From Blasia pusilla (Eukaryota; Marchantiophyta; Marchantiopsida; Blasiales): a stretch of DNA of 64,000 nucleotides. Location: assembly GCA_050084515.1 (NCBI GenBank), contig CM114271.1, positions 29,884,001-29,948,000 on the forward strand, read 5' to 3'. A program made the translations under genes and the position numbers. The first letter of the stretch is position 1, and each line of letters starts with the position of its first letter. A model generated the notes under the pieces. The model was not told where the DNA came from. It saw nothing but the letters and a program-made list of their open reading frames with translations, and searched no databases. Below are positions 36,060 to 49,199 of the stretch, piece after piece.

Positions 36060-37704
36060 TTGTCTCCAAACCTTGAGTTTGTATAAATATACACAAAATC
36101 CTTGACATCCTCGTTGGTCGATTTATTATAGTTCTTATTGTAGATAAAACCATAACTACTCCAATTCCTTTTTGTTGAAGAGGAAGAGACCACTTGTGCT
36201 AATATGGACTAAGCCAAAGAGTGCAATATTGGGGCACCTTGATCATGCATGCTCCACCAATCAAAGGATGCTAAATGAATAAACTTATTGGTTTTTTCGC
36301 AACCAAGATCGAGACCATGCATCCCCTTTGCATAAAATTTCAAATATTTGTTGAGATATCTCATGCACTCGGTATTTGAAGTGAGATCTTGAATACTATC
36401 AAGAAGATTATAAGGGGCAAGAATATAACCTAGTATATGTAATTTATTTTGGATGAGTGTCAAACGCCTGTCATTTCCATAGCTCTAGATATTGTAAAAA
36501 AAAAACCGTGATGTTTTCCATCTCAGTATGGATGGAAAACACATCCTTACAAGAAAATAATGGATCTCTTCCATTATCATAAATATATGATAATAAATAT
36601 CCACCATTATTGGTTTATGATCATCACATTCTCTAAAAAATACTGATAGTTGGCAAAGTTGAAACAAACAAAAAATCACCTTTTATTTAAAATTTGTGAT
36701 TGGTCACAATAATCTCAATCTCTTGTACCTTATGTGGAAAACTACTACATAAGCATAATTGGCGGGAAACAGCTCTCACACTCACACACCACCATGGAGA
36801 ACGAAATTTGCAATGAGAGAATGAGTGGAGGCTCGTCCCCTTCTCAATTATATAGGGTATGTACAAGCAACCCTAACCCTAACCCTAACCTTAACCATAG
36901 TCTCGAGTCTGACTAACTATGATTAACTAATCCTAGTTAAGATAATCGTGCTTAAGTGGCTAACCAAGATTAAGCTTCCCTACTTTGTATGAGTACCAAA
37001 TATAACAGTTCAAGTGTCTCATGAGCTTGACTGTAACTCAATCTTCAATATCTTGTGCCTTCTCATTCTATCTCTCCCATTGAAATATTCCCTAAAAGCA
37101 TTTATGGCAACCATCGCATCAAAACCTCCCTCAATTCTAAGACACATTCCAAACATTATAAAGTTTTTTGCAAAGCATGTGTTAGTAGGAAGTAATAGTG
37201 GTCTCTTCATAGGATTGGTTTCCATGAATTTGGCCATCATCAAAGTTATTGTCTTCATGAATACTACTCTCTTAAGAGCTTGTGCAAAAATTCTACCCAC
37301 AAGTTTTCCTTCAATAAGTTTTCCTATTACTAGCGTTATCAGTCACAATTTGCAACATATTCTTTGGACCTAGTCCTCTCTATGTGACTTGCCAAACATT
37401 CATCTTTTTGAGATTCCCCCTTGGTGTCTAAGGATTTGATAATGACCTCAACTTATGGACACGAGACCATGCTCACTAAAGACTCGCTCCTCACATTGGT
37501 CCAAACATCAATGGTGATCGTGGACCAATAATGAGAATTATCCAATATGATATTAACCTTTTCCGTCACATTCCCCCTTTGTCTCTCAAGTAGAGAATCA
37601 TGCAACGAATTGTAAGTAGGATTTGAATAAACATTCCCCTTTGTTATTCCCAACATTTCTCTGTCACATCTTTTAGGATAGATCGATATAATCCAGTGGA
37701 GCAC
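36060..37704 (-). pseudogene. hAT-family transposase remnant
   Basis: Reading the minus strand, 37704-37453 matches DUF659 (PTYNSLHDSLLERQRGNV, then TITIDVWTNVRS). A VTDNASN motif follows near 37340, then a piece at 37300-37019 (RPLLLP..CFAKNFIMFGMCL) that matches the region after DUF659. At 36463-36209 there is the hAT insertion/C-terminal region (FDWWSMHDQGAPILHSLA). Just beyond, at 36200-36070, lies the hAT dimerisation domain (SSSSTKRNWSS, VYIYTNSRF). The order is right for the family, but stops, frame changes and an unrelated stretch at 36480-36980 interrupt it. No N-terminal BED finger was found. It is a dead element. Confidence 0.8.
36870..36891. repeat. Short interstitial CCCTAA repeat
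   Basis: Three perfect ccctaa units and one variant lie inside the hAT remnant. The unit differs from the common plant telomere repeat (CCCTAAA). The tract is very short. Confidence 0.7.
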
Positions 37705-37719
37705 CTTCGGAGATATTGG

Positions 37720-38089
37720 AGGACAGCCTCAAGAGGTCAAAGATGACCTATTGAGGGCACAAGTAACCTAAGAAGCATGTTTCCCCTTCGTTTCGGCTCA
37801 TTTGGAGTCACATTGAGGAACTTTCTATTTCAAGTAAGTTGCCATTTTTTTGTATAGTTTACTTTCTACTTTGGAGAGTTGCCCTTCAACTACAAAAGTA
37901 GGTCAAGAGCCAAGGAGATCTACGAGCATAGGTTACCGTGGAGAGGGCTTGGGAGAGAGAGAGTTATACCTCCAAGAGACAGAGCTTGACAACTCATTCT
38001 CTTTTTGTTGAATCTCTTGGCATGAGGCGGAGCTATGGTCCTGCTTGCCTTGTGTAATCCAAGCCTCTCATTAAGAGAGTGGTTTTGGT

Positions 38090-38092
<3 letters not shown>
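37720..38092 (+). repeat. Repeat X family copy
   Basis: The 24-base dyad is at 37914-37937, preceded by a second dyad-like stretch near 37747-37773. The tail (37965-38090) matches 28840-28985. It is followed by a long (AG)n tract. Confidence 0.6.

Positions 38093-38142
<50 letters not shown>
38093..38142. repeat. (AG)n microsatellite
   Basis: About 25 AG units without interruption. Confidence 0.95.
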
Positions 38143-38147
<5 letters not shown>

Positions 38148-39480
38148 TTATTATGAGAGATTTGATTGATTTATTGGAGATATTTTTATACTCCTCATCT
38201 CGTTGTGTGGATTTCATGAGTTAGCATGGGATCATGTATGTTTGTGTGTATGTTCAGTGACAGAAATGTATGTTGTGGATCCATGTGTAACCGACAGCTC
38301 GCTTTAAAGCATCTCGTCATACTATATTGAACGGTATTCCAGATTCATAGAAATACTTTATCTACATATGATCTTCAGGTTCTATTCCCTAGAGGTTGAA
38401 ATAATCCCTCATATCAGCTTACTTCTTTTTGACGCTACTAGTTGCCCGACTCCGCCCACTTACTCCTCTAGATTTGTCAAGATTGTTCCTCAGTATCATG
38501 TCTATAATCTCATCAATATTGGACACAAAATTAACATTATTTCATGAATTTTGCAAATTGAATTAGAATGGCGTTGTCTCCGCCTCTTCATTCGATCGTT
38601 TTCCTTGATTTTTCTATCAATTTTCCACCAATACCTTTATGGAGATCTCGTTGCAAATAAGGAGGGACATTCACTCATAATTTGGCAAGATGGATATTCT
38701 CATTCTCATCCCTTTTCTTTTGCCTTTCTCATGTGAAATGCTCCACCATCCTCGTATTATGATATGTTTTTACTGAATAGGAATAATAATTACACTGCCA
38801 TTTGCTTGATGTTCCACCTTCCACTTGTGCTTCTTCTGAATGTTCCTTCGAAATCTATTGGAGTTCTTGGGCTTTTGTTATGACTACAAGTAGATACTAA
38901 CCCCACCTAAATAAAATTTATGAAATTTTCAATAATTTAAGAAATTAATAATTAGATATATTGACCTATAAAATTTGTGCAAAGTATACGATATATTATC
39001 AAAAAATGCTCCAATAGCAACCTTGGAACACTCATTATGAACAAGAGAGATCAATATACTAACTTAGATAACCAAGATATCTTAAAGTATCAACATTATC
39101 AAATTCTTACTTATCAAGGTCGCCTATATATGGATAAATAAATTTAGAAAGAAGAGTATAGAGAGGGAGACATGGAAAGAGGAGTGAGATTGTGAGATAA
39201 TAATAAAAATAAACAAGTTATATAGGAGACGAAGGAAGGAAGGAAATTAACCCTTAATTCTTTTTTCTCATCTATCCCAACTTACTATTAATGCCCAAAT
39301 CAAATTCATTAATAAGCATGTAGCAAATCTTCTTTTGTTCTTCTAATCACAACCCTTTTTCAACTATCCCAACTTCTTCACCCACTTTTAGCTAACCTAT
39401 TCTCTAATACAACCACCATAATCTTTAACTTTCCCCTTTCCTCTTTCCTCTCCATCCATAAATACTAGTCGTGTGGCATC
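38143..39480. other. AT-rich spacer
   Basis: No recognisable gene or repeat. Confidence 0.5.
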
Positions 39481-40110
39481 TAGAACAATCCGTACCTAGA
39501 GCCTGCCCCTACTTACACAAGACCTCCGTATATGCTATGTGTCTCAGCTTGCATAAGGCCCATACTTAAGCCTATACCTACCCTAGGGAAAATTGTACAT
39601 GGCCCATAGCCTCCCAACTTGCCCCGAGCCTAGACCCACATCCAACCTACATGGTCCGAACCTAAGCTTGCACCCAACTTAGATGGCCCACGCCTAAGCC
39701 CACATGGTCTGTGCATAAGCTCGCACACTATGCCCTCTTGGCCCGCACACAACTCGCGTACTAGCCCATACAAACAAACACCAAGTTGGGAGCCCACATG
39801 GCCACCGCTTGAGCTGCGCTAGCCCGCTAGGCCCATAAAGATCCACGATATACTCATAGGGGTCGACATAGGGCCCATCCTTGGCCTGCAAGGACCATGC
39901 CCGTGTCGCTCATGCATCTTGCATGTATCAAGCCCATAGACTACACGCCTATCACACCCTTGATCCAAGCCCACACCTATTCCCACATCCAGAGCTTGTT
40001 TGGAAAACTTGGGCATCAAAAAAACCTCGCGTAGGGGACCGGTTTGCCATGTCCATGAACATATTCAGACATATATGTCTCATAGACATACTTGTCCAGT
40101 TTTGAACAAC
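39481..40110 (+). repeat. GCCCACA-rich dispersed repeat, copy 1
   Basis: It is dense in gcccacatgg-like and gcccgcac-like words. It ends with an ordered block (ccaagcccacacc.attcccacatcc, then ggcatcaaaaaaacc, ccatgtcc, catagacatacttgtcca). The block matches 49920-50040 and again 50080-50180. No protein frame is conserved between the copies. Confidence 0.6.
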
Positions 40111-40219
40111 CAAGGATACACTTTCCTTGTTGGAACTCATCACACTCATCAATGAAGATATAAAAGAGTGCTCAACAAGAATCAACATAATTGAATTTAG
40201 GGACATATTCCATCAAATT

Positions 40220-40970
40220 TGCAAAAGAGTCTAACATTTCAACCTTTCAGGAGGCAAATAGATTAATTCCACTTCAACATCTCAACCTTGTTTTGACAAG
40301 GACTACAAAATAGCCTTGAGAGAAATTTATCAACACTTATGGATAGATCCACAATCTCTATACATTCGATTGTTGCATTACATTTACAAATGGCCCGTTC
40401 ACAAGAAGAAACGACACCATAGGCTTTGGGAAAACATAAGGAATACATCTCAAAAAAGTGCTGAACATATGTGGCACTACCCCACCTTCGTGAATACTAT
40501 CATGCCCATTATATCTATATCCCATTCCCACTAAATTAGGTCATGCATTAGCGAGATTCACATGCGGCTCAAGTGACCTTGAGATTGAGAAAGGGATTTT
40601 TTTCACACAAGAAAAGAGAAGACGTATTATGTAGATTTTGCAACTCGGGGCTTCTTGATGATAAGCAGTAGTACCTTTTATATTCCCCCTTTCACAATCA
40701 CATTAGTCTTGACTTTTCGGATCTCTTCGCTCAATCGGCCCTCGAGGTCTGTGAATTCATGGCTAGTTAAAGTCATGTTCATCTTGCCAAGTTCCTACAT
40801 TTATGTGTGAGAGACTAGGGAAAATCACATGGAACAAAGGGCCTCTAAGGACCTTGCTGGTTTTGGTACTCTCTTTTCAAACTTCAGTAAATTTTTGCAA
40901 AGCTAGGTCCCATAGCCATGAGGGGACCCCGTGGAGAATAAATATATTTATCCATTCTCTCATAAATGCT
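40220..40970 (+). mobile_element. Internally deleted LINE copy
   Basis: 40220-40480 matches the LINE at 45155-45420 (tttgacaaggactacaaa, cattcgattgttgcat). 40683-40970 matches its 3' end at 47142-47410 (cacaatcacattagtcttgac, ggggaccccgtgga.aataaat). About 1.7 kb between these is missing, including the reverse transcriptase. It ends in tctctc without a long microsatellite. Confidence 0.8.
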
Positions 40971-42189
40971 TTTGGATGTTCTTTAAACATGGAAAGTGTG
41001 TTTAAGCTTAAAAAATGTTTTAGTTTAAAGAAATATGACAATGAATTGTAAGAGGGACTCATTAATTTTCAAGTGCAAGGCGTTTCCATTCCAAACACTA
41101 AGAAGAGAAGTTTTGCAATGGCTTGGAAACCAAGTTCAAGTTTGGTACTTCTTCTTAGGCTCCTTCTAAATTCTTTTTCAAGTATTGATATATATCATTT
41201 TCCTTCATTTGGGATATTATTACAATGTATTTTCTTAATTTGCCATAACTTCATGAGTCCATTGTTTGTAAAACATTTTGAATGCATACATGCAAGTCCT
41301 CTATGAATATTATGGTTAATTGTAAGGCCTTGAAATTATGAGTAAACTAAAATTGTACTTTGTCCCCTAACTATAAGATTAGCAATGTACCTACAATGAT
41401 TTCAAGGTGCCAGTAGTGTATAGGTCATCTACTAGTCCAATTGACCCATAAATTACTTCCAAGCTCTTTGCAAGTACATAACAAGGTATGAGTCCTGAGA
41501 ATCATAGTGTATGTGCATTCACATGCAAGTGGACTCTTAATAATTTCATGATCTCATAGATGCTCTAACGTGTTTTTATGAAAAAACCACAAAGTAGTCC
41601 TAGAGGACTCACAATATAATTCAAAACTCTTGTTAAAATGCCAAAAGACCAAATTAATCCTTGTAGTGTAAACATTACTCTCTATATTTTCTTCTTGCTT
41701 TCTAGATCTTCTACTTTTGCTTCATAGTTTGTCTTTCTTCCTATATTTCTATAAATTTTGGATGAATTTTGGTGTGCTTCTTTACTACTCTCATGATAAT
41801 GGCGAGTTGTTTCCTAATGAGATGTATGAGTGGGATTTAAGGGAAAAGACTAACCTAAGGAGAAAGGGGGAGTAGATGCTCATGACAACGTACAAAAAGG
41901 GAAGACAGGTGAAAGACCTTTTAGTCATGTTATGAGTCAAGGGCAAGTAGCATATACATTAGGATTAGTTGAGATTGGCAAGATGCCACAAGAATAATTA
42001 TGAAAAATGAAGATTAGCAAGACAATCGTCGCATGCCAAAAGGTAGGACTCGAGACGAGTGCTATTCCAACTGAAGGCTAATTATCAAGCACGGGTTCAT
42101 AAGGTACAAATCATGTTTGGGTTGAGAGCCATAACCAAGGGCAAGGGCCGTCAGTAGATGATACTTCAACTATGAGGTGTCTTACTTAG
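40971..42189. other. Spacer between the two LINE copies
   Basis: No recognisable gene. Confidence 0.5.
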
Positions 42190-42266
42190 GGTTCGCTCCG
42201 CAATTTGCGGACCAAGCCGATCTGTCGTTTTTATTTTTTGACTAAATTCTTCAAATTTCAGACTGC

Positions 42267-42790
42267 AAAATCGAAATGGTCCTCATGGGTCACCCAATTT
42301 TTGCGCAAGCGGCTTCTACTGCCTTGGGCGACCCTATCTACCAAAGGAAAAAACAGATTGAACAAGTTTTTGACACGATTTTGTAGTTCGACTTGTTTCC
42401 CTGTCTCTCTTCTTCTCAGTTCTGTGAGATTGCAGTCAGTAAAATCGCATTTGGGCTCATGGGTCAGGATATTTTTGCACAATGTGTATCTACATCCATG
42501 GACGACCCTGTCTGCCACAAAAAAGAATAGACTGACTCAGATTTCAAATCAATTTCCATGCTCGACTTGTCTCCTTCTCCATAACTTCGAGTTCTCTTAG
42601 AGATGGTCCAACTATTCTATCAAATTCCAACCCCGTTTTCAGAGTCTCCCTAGTTCATACCCTTCTCTCTACTCAGGGACCAGGAACTCCTAGCAAAATC
42701 GGGCAGCACCTCCCTGGACGATCCTGCCTAACCATGGAACGGGCAAAATCCAGAGATGTTAAGACGATTCTCAAGCTCTGACCTCCCTCT
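42267..42790 (+). repeat. Tandem monomers in the LINE 5' region
   Basis: The block beginning aaaatcg occurs at 42267, 42441 and, shortened, at 42695. Units 1 and 2 are 174 bases apart and share ctcatgggtca, gacgaccctgtct-like and gacttgt-like words in order. The third unit lacks about 30 bases near its start. Confidence 0.7.
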
Positions 42791-43014
42791 GACTCCATAG
42801 ACAGGACTATGGTTTCTCTGGAGTAAAGCACACCCTATCTAATTGTTTTCCCCATTCCCACTGCCAGAGCACATAGACCAGTACATCGAGTGAACACCGC
42901 ATCCATGACTACCACAGAACAACCATCATTAGAAACCTCAACGGAGGAGGTCCAAGACACGACAAGTGTCAAGGATCTTTCCCACAAGTAAACAAAGAGT
43001 AGGGACAGGGACAA

Positions 43015-44210
43015 GTGTCAAATGGCTCACGGAGATTGATCGCACCAAACTCTCGCCACTATGTCAGGAAAAAAATGAGGCAGTATGACAAGGAACGACT
43101 CCATGCAACTGTCACAAATTCAAGAGAGGTTATACCATATCTGGAAGTGGCATCCATCACCAGACGGTTCTCTGAACTAGAAGGAAAATGGGAAAGCTTT
43201 CAGGCCAACCAGATGTTGGCATGGAATACAATGATGCGGGCATCAAAAGAAGAGCAGGGCAGATGGATGTTCAGCAAGGAATCAAACTTCCTCGAATGGA
43301 CGGCTCAGAAGACAACTCTGGAATTAGATCTGGTCGCTTTGAGGGCTGAAAACATGCAATTGAATAAGGACTTAGCTGCTTGCTTCAAAGAGGATTACAC
43401 TCAGCTTGGGAAAGCAATGTAAGAGTACCATGTAACTGGGAACAGCCCTCCAAATCCTGTTAGAACATGGGCTGAAGTAGTGGGCAAGCACACGACCACA
43501 ACACAAATCACGGATGTTGCAACATAGGTAGCCAAAGAGGTAGCAAAAGAGGAAGCATATAGGGTCCTAGAAATCCAGGATAGGAAAACCAGAGAACTCA
43601 ATTTAGTTATCATGGGACTGCACTTTTCCAAGGAAGAAGACTGTAATTCACTTTTGCAAGAGAAGGTCTTCACAACTCTCGGGGTCACACCAACAGTCAC
43701 CTTCATAGGGATCAGACTTGGGAAAGGAACATGGGATCGACCAGCACCAATGTTGGTAAAATTTGATTCCTCACAATGGGGACCAACGATGGAAACGAGG
43801 TTGGCCATCCTCCGTAGTAAAGCAGTCCTGAAAGGATCTGCTATCCGTATCTTCCCATATCTGACCACCAAGCAAAGAGCAACACTCCCTATTGAAAGGG
43901 AGAAGGTTCTGGCTGCCCGCAACAACGGTCTTTGGAGTGAACTCATGGAAGGAAAGGCCACGACACCAGTACCTAGGAGAAACAAAAATGCAGCACCAAC
44001 ACGACAGATAGAAGGGGCAATGAGCAAAAACTCATATTCCAACCAAGGAATTAGCAATTATACAACTCGGAACTCGGACTTGGAGGTGACAAGATCTCCC
44101 TATAGGGAATGGAGGATGGGAAGGATATTACCAACCCATCCATTCAGGAAGTTTTTCACAATTATGGAGGACCATTCTAGTCCAGAGGCAATGGCATTAC
44201 ATATCTGGGC
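43015..44210 (+). pseudogene. LINE ORF1 remnant
   Basis: One frame runs from 43015 through two in-frame stops (43420-43422 and 43525-43527) to about 44210. The first part is rich in Glu, Lys and Leu and looks like a coiled coil. The middle (ELNLVIMGLHFS, then LGVTPTVTFIGIRLGK, PMLVKFDSS, LAILRSKAVLKGSAIRI) resembles the RNA-binding and C-terminal domains of L1-type ORF1 proteins, which bind element RNA as trimers. It is inactive because of the stops. Confidence 0.7.
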
Positions 44211-47200
44211 ACAAAATTGGACCTTATCTTTTTTGCTGAAACACATGAACATGATTCCAACCGCATTCCCAACACAGAGGACTTCCAGGTTTTTTCTGCC
44301 CACAATCCACTCACAAACAGCAAAAGCAAAGGACACGGTGGCCTAGCATGCTTGGTAGCACCATGGTTACAACCTTTTGTCTCCATAGCCGACATTGATG
44401 AGGAGAAACACTTCCTCTGGATCAAGGTCAAAAAAGAAGTGGGGTTACCGAAAGATCTCCTCATTGCTGTTTGCTACTTCAGTCCCACTGTGCTCAAAAG
44501 AGAATTCCCTTATGAGGCTCTCTCTACATCTATTGAGCACCACATGCACAGGGGAAATATCCTCCTAGTAGGAGATTTCAACGGGAGAACGGCCAACACT
44601 CAAGCTCCAATCTACATGTCAAACAACATCAACATGGAAGGGATTGATACTCACTTGGCTGATGGGTCTCTCAGAGAACTATTATTCCCACACATGCAGC
44701 GCAACTCAGTGGACAAGGAAAAAATAGCCAATGGAGAGAAACTTCTCCAAATTTGCTCTACACATTGTTTGGTACTCGCCAATGGCATGGCTATGTGGCC
44801 ACAGTCAGGAGATCGCACTTCCATTGGACACACTGACTCCAACAGAGAAACCTCGACGTCAGTGGTTGACGACTTGATTGGGGAAGTACATCAACTACCA
44901 CATCTGGTTGCCAATGTGCATGTCACACCCATTCTAGAATCTGATCATGAACCACTCTACTTTGACATCATGGTCTCCAAAACCATCCCAGAGGCTGCAG
45001 AAAAATTAACCCTGCCGACCAAATGTTGATACAGTTTCCTTCAGGAAAAGAAAGATGAACTCATCACACTCGTCAACAAGGCTCTTACAGAGTACTCACC
45101 CACAGTGAACATTACTGAGTTCAGCGACATCCTACATCAATGTTGCAGAAAAGTCCTACCTTTCCAACTGTCTGGAGGCAAACACATTAGATCCACTTCA
45201 ACGTTCTTCTCCCAACCCTGGTTTGACAAGGACTGCAAAGAGGCCCGTAGGGAGTTGAATCATTGGCTGAGGGAGGATCCACACTCTCCACACACTCGAT
45301 TGTTGCATAAAAATTACAAACGATTGGTATGTAGGAAAAAACACAAATACATTGCCATCAAGATCACAGAGTTCACAGAACAGATGAAATACCAATCGGC
45401 CAAATTCTGGAGAATACTCAAGAATAGACAGAACATCATTCCACTCTAGGATCTACAGATCTAGACCACTTGTGGTACCCAACTTTATCACTCCAACACT
45501 GCCGCTCCCACCGACCCCTGGCCGAATGGGCTTCAGGATCTACCGGACCTCTTCACCATTGACGATGTCACATCAGGAATCAAAAGGCTACATAACAAAC
45601 CAGAGGATGGCCTGGGGTACCAAGCTCAAATGTTCAAATTCGCAAGTGAGGCAATTGGCCCAACCCTCACCACAATGTTCAATACTGCAGTTCAACAGGG
45701 CTTCCCACCAGAATGGCAAATGAATACGATCTACCCACTCTTCAAGGTTGGAGACCCAATGATACCATCCAACTACAAAATGATCATGGTGAGCTCCCTC
45801 ATGGCCAAGTTGTATGGGCTACTGCTGGAAAGGAAAATCAGCGACTGGGCTCAAGTAAAGAAGGTGCGAGCCAGAGGACAAGCAAGTTTCCGATTCTCAC
45901 ATAGCACCTTGGATCACCTTCTCACACTCCGGGTACTCATTGAAGAAACTTCCAAGTCGAGAATTGGTCACAAGCCCCGTAAATTGTTCTGCTGTTTTGT
46001 AGACTTCAAGAAGGCCTTTGACACAGTCCCAAGGGCGCTCCTTTGGAAACGACTTGAAGAGTTGGATGTCCCACCACAACAACTTACAGCAATCAAGGTC
46101 TCGTATGCTCAAGTGTTTGCACAGATTGCCACTAAGAGGGGCAGATCTGAAACTTTATCTTCCAACAACGGAGTCAAACAAGGATGCCCACCTACATTGT
46201 TTGGGCTCTACATTGACAAACTTGAAGAGGTGCTTTTTGGAGTGAATGGAGATCCACCAGAGCTAGCACACTACCTCATCCCCCTATTTTGATGTCTAGA
46301 ACAACACATGGGCTCCAACTTTACCGGAATGCAGTTTCAAGCTTCTGCAACAAATTGGGCATGGAAGTCAACTTGCTGAAAACGAAGATAATCATCTTTG
46401 GATGATAGCTCCCTACGGCGCAGCAGTCACACACTTTCACCTTCAGCCACGGAATGAGAAGGGAGATCATTGAGATTGTGGGTGAGTACATATACCTGGG
46501 GATGCAACTCAAACCCAACAACCAATGGAGAGCCAATGGGAGTCGCAACAAGATCAATGCAGGCTTGAGGGGTCTATACCTGCTACAATCCAATTGCAGA
46601 AGAATGGAACTCTGGCATATTCCACAGAAACTCCATCTCTTCAAAGCTCTGGTGATCCCAGCCACACTCTTTGCATCTAAAGTGTGGGGCCCCAGCTCCA
46701 AGGCTTGGCCCCAAGGCCTTGAGGCCCCCCAGAACCCCCTTCATGCGTCAGAGTGTGGGCATTAGGAAAACCACTCCCCACGACATTCTATTGGCTGAGT
46801 TTTGGGAGGTACCAATGGAGATCCATACTATTAAAAATCTGATCACATTTCTCCAACACCTTGAGGATATCTGCCAGGACGATCCCAATCGTCTATCCGC
46901 CAGGGCCTACGTGGTTTCAAAAAGTAGTGCCATCCTTGGGGCTAAAAATTGGTACTATGACTGCACGGAGTGGCTCATGAATGGGGGAATATCCATCAAT
47001 GACCTGCCTACGGCCACCCACCGACAACAACAAGCCCCGATATTGTTCCATTCTCCCCAGTTGATGGCAATGTCGGGGCTTGTTGTTGTTGGGGCTTGTC
47101 GGGGCTTATTGATGATGAACATCACTACCTCTTCGACTGCACCTTTCACGATCACATTAGTCTTGACTTCCCGGATCTCTTTGTTCACCGAGCTCCCAGG

Positions 47201-47290
47201 GTCCTCCCGTTCATGACTAGGCACAATCAGACTCAGATTGCTAAATTCTTGCATAGTTGTGTGAAGACCAGGGACACTCACCTAGCTTAG
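44160..47290 (+). pseudogene. LINE ORF2 remnant (endonuclease, reverse transcriptase)
   Basis: 44200-45029 is an apurinic-type endonuclease: FFAETHEH, VGDFNGR and SDHEPLYFDI carry the expected E, D/N and D/H residues. In-frame stops lie at 45027-45029, 45447-45449 and 45462-45464. The reverse transcriptase follows at 45500-46292 (WQMNTIYPLFK, CFVDFKKAFDTVPR, GVKQGCPPTLFGLYID). At 46286-46294 the chain jumps from the conserved HYLIPL directly to ILMSRTTHG, so the YxDD active site is deleted and the frame changes. After that come GEYIYLGMQL, VWGPS and the C-terminal part DDEHHYLFDC...FPDLF. Confidence 0.85.
47024..47089. repeat. Hairpin in the LINE 3' region
   Basis: Two 22-base arms (47024-47045 and 47068-47089) are complementary with one mismatch around a 22-base loop. 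The core is caacaagccccga. A further copy of ggggcttgt follows at once. Confidence 0.85.
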
Positions 47291-47396
47291 AGGACCCCTT
47301 AGGCCCTCGCTGGTGCTTGCTCTCTCTCCAAATTTGTTGTTAAGTCTCAATACTAAGTCCCATGGCCCTGTGGGGTCCCCGTGGATAATAAATCTA

Positions 47397-47970
<574 letters not shown>

Positions 47971-49199
47971 CACATTTTAGTTGGTTCCAAGCTTCGACTG
48001 AATTTTTTTTCCAATTTGTTGGCAACCAAAATTTCAAAAAATCAGATTTTCAATAAGGCAACACTTTGTTTCTCCCTCATAGTCCTATTATGATATCGCT
48101 CAAGCATGTACGCCTCCATTTGCTCCTATTGTTAGCACGTGGCACATATTTAGGAAATATGCAATGCATCCCAAAGCTCATATGTATTGTCACGATTAAA
48201 TGGAGGTGGAAAAGATTACATTAATCGAGGCTTTAAAGGTTCCTTTGTAGTGCTCATTTAAGAAGTTCATTGTGATCTCCTACCTTAGAGATGACTTATG
48301 TGTAAAATTAATCCTTCCCTATTGTGTTGGGGGACGCATTATTAAATTTCATGTATATAGTGATTCTACTTGAGTTTACGAGGTTTAAGGAGAGTGATAT
48401 CCAAGGCTTTTATCTTCTATGAGACGCCTTTCTATATGGACTATGAATCCAAACCATTATTAGCAAACTAATAAGGTGGTCGTACTATACACATCAAAAA
48501 AATTTACTTCAGAATTCAATGTAAGATGCATGTTTTAAAAAATGTGATGAAAGGAAAAACTTGAAAATTACTTATTTCATCTAATAATCTTTATGTCTAT
48601 GATATTTTGTGTATAGAAATCTTCCTTATTTGGATATACATTCCTTCTTATCATGATGTGAATAAAACTTCTTTGATCTACTCTTGATTATGCTATATGG
48701 AAATTGACCATGAGGAAATAGAGGTGTGGGTAAGTAAATTCCAACATCTTCTAAAATTTTGACCATGAGAATTTTATGGAATATAAAAGAAGTTTGAAAC
48801 AAAAAAATTGTGTGGAAGTTATTAAATGTGCAAAATTTGAAGTTAGAATAAGCACACTACAACTTTTAATCAAAATGAGATAAATTGGGCAAGGATCTAA
48901 GTCAATGGAAGAGGGATAGGCATTGAGAAGAAAGAACAAGGTGTTGAGCTTGAATGCGAGTCAAAGGTGAATACAAGGTCATCTAGCTTGAAGTTCAAGG
49001 GACAATTTTATCACCAATATCAAAGTGCAAACGTTAAAGTCTCTTGTATGATTGTTGAATGCATGTGGGAGGTTTTTCGTTGAAGGCGCTCAATGCAAAG
49101 GTGGAAGGTGGAAGGTGCATTCATGCATAGTCAAGTGTAAATCAAACCTTGTAAGGGACCAAGTGATGGAGGGGGCAAAGGATTGCAAGGTTGCAAAAA
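47971..49199. other. AT-rich spacer
   Basis: No gene recognised. Confidence 0.5.

Noticed and set aside
37014-37373. Plus-strand frame of 119 codons
   Set aside because: The opposite strand carries the hAT transposase motifs, so this is antisense.
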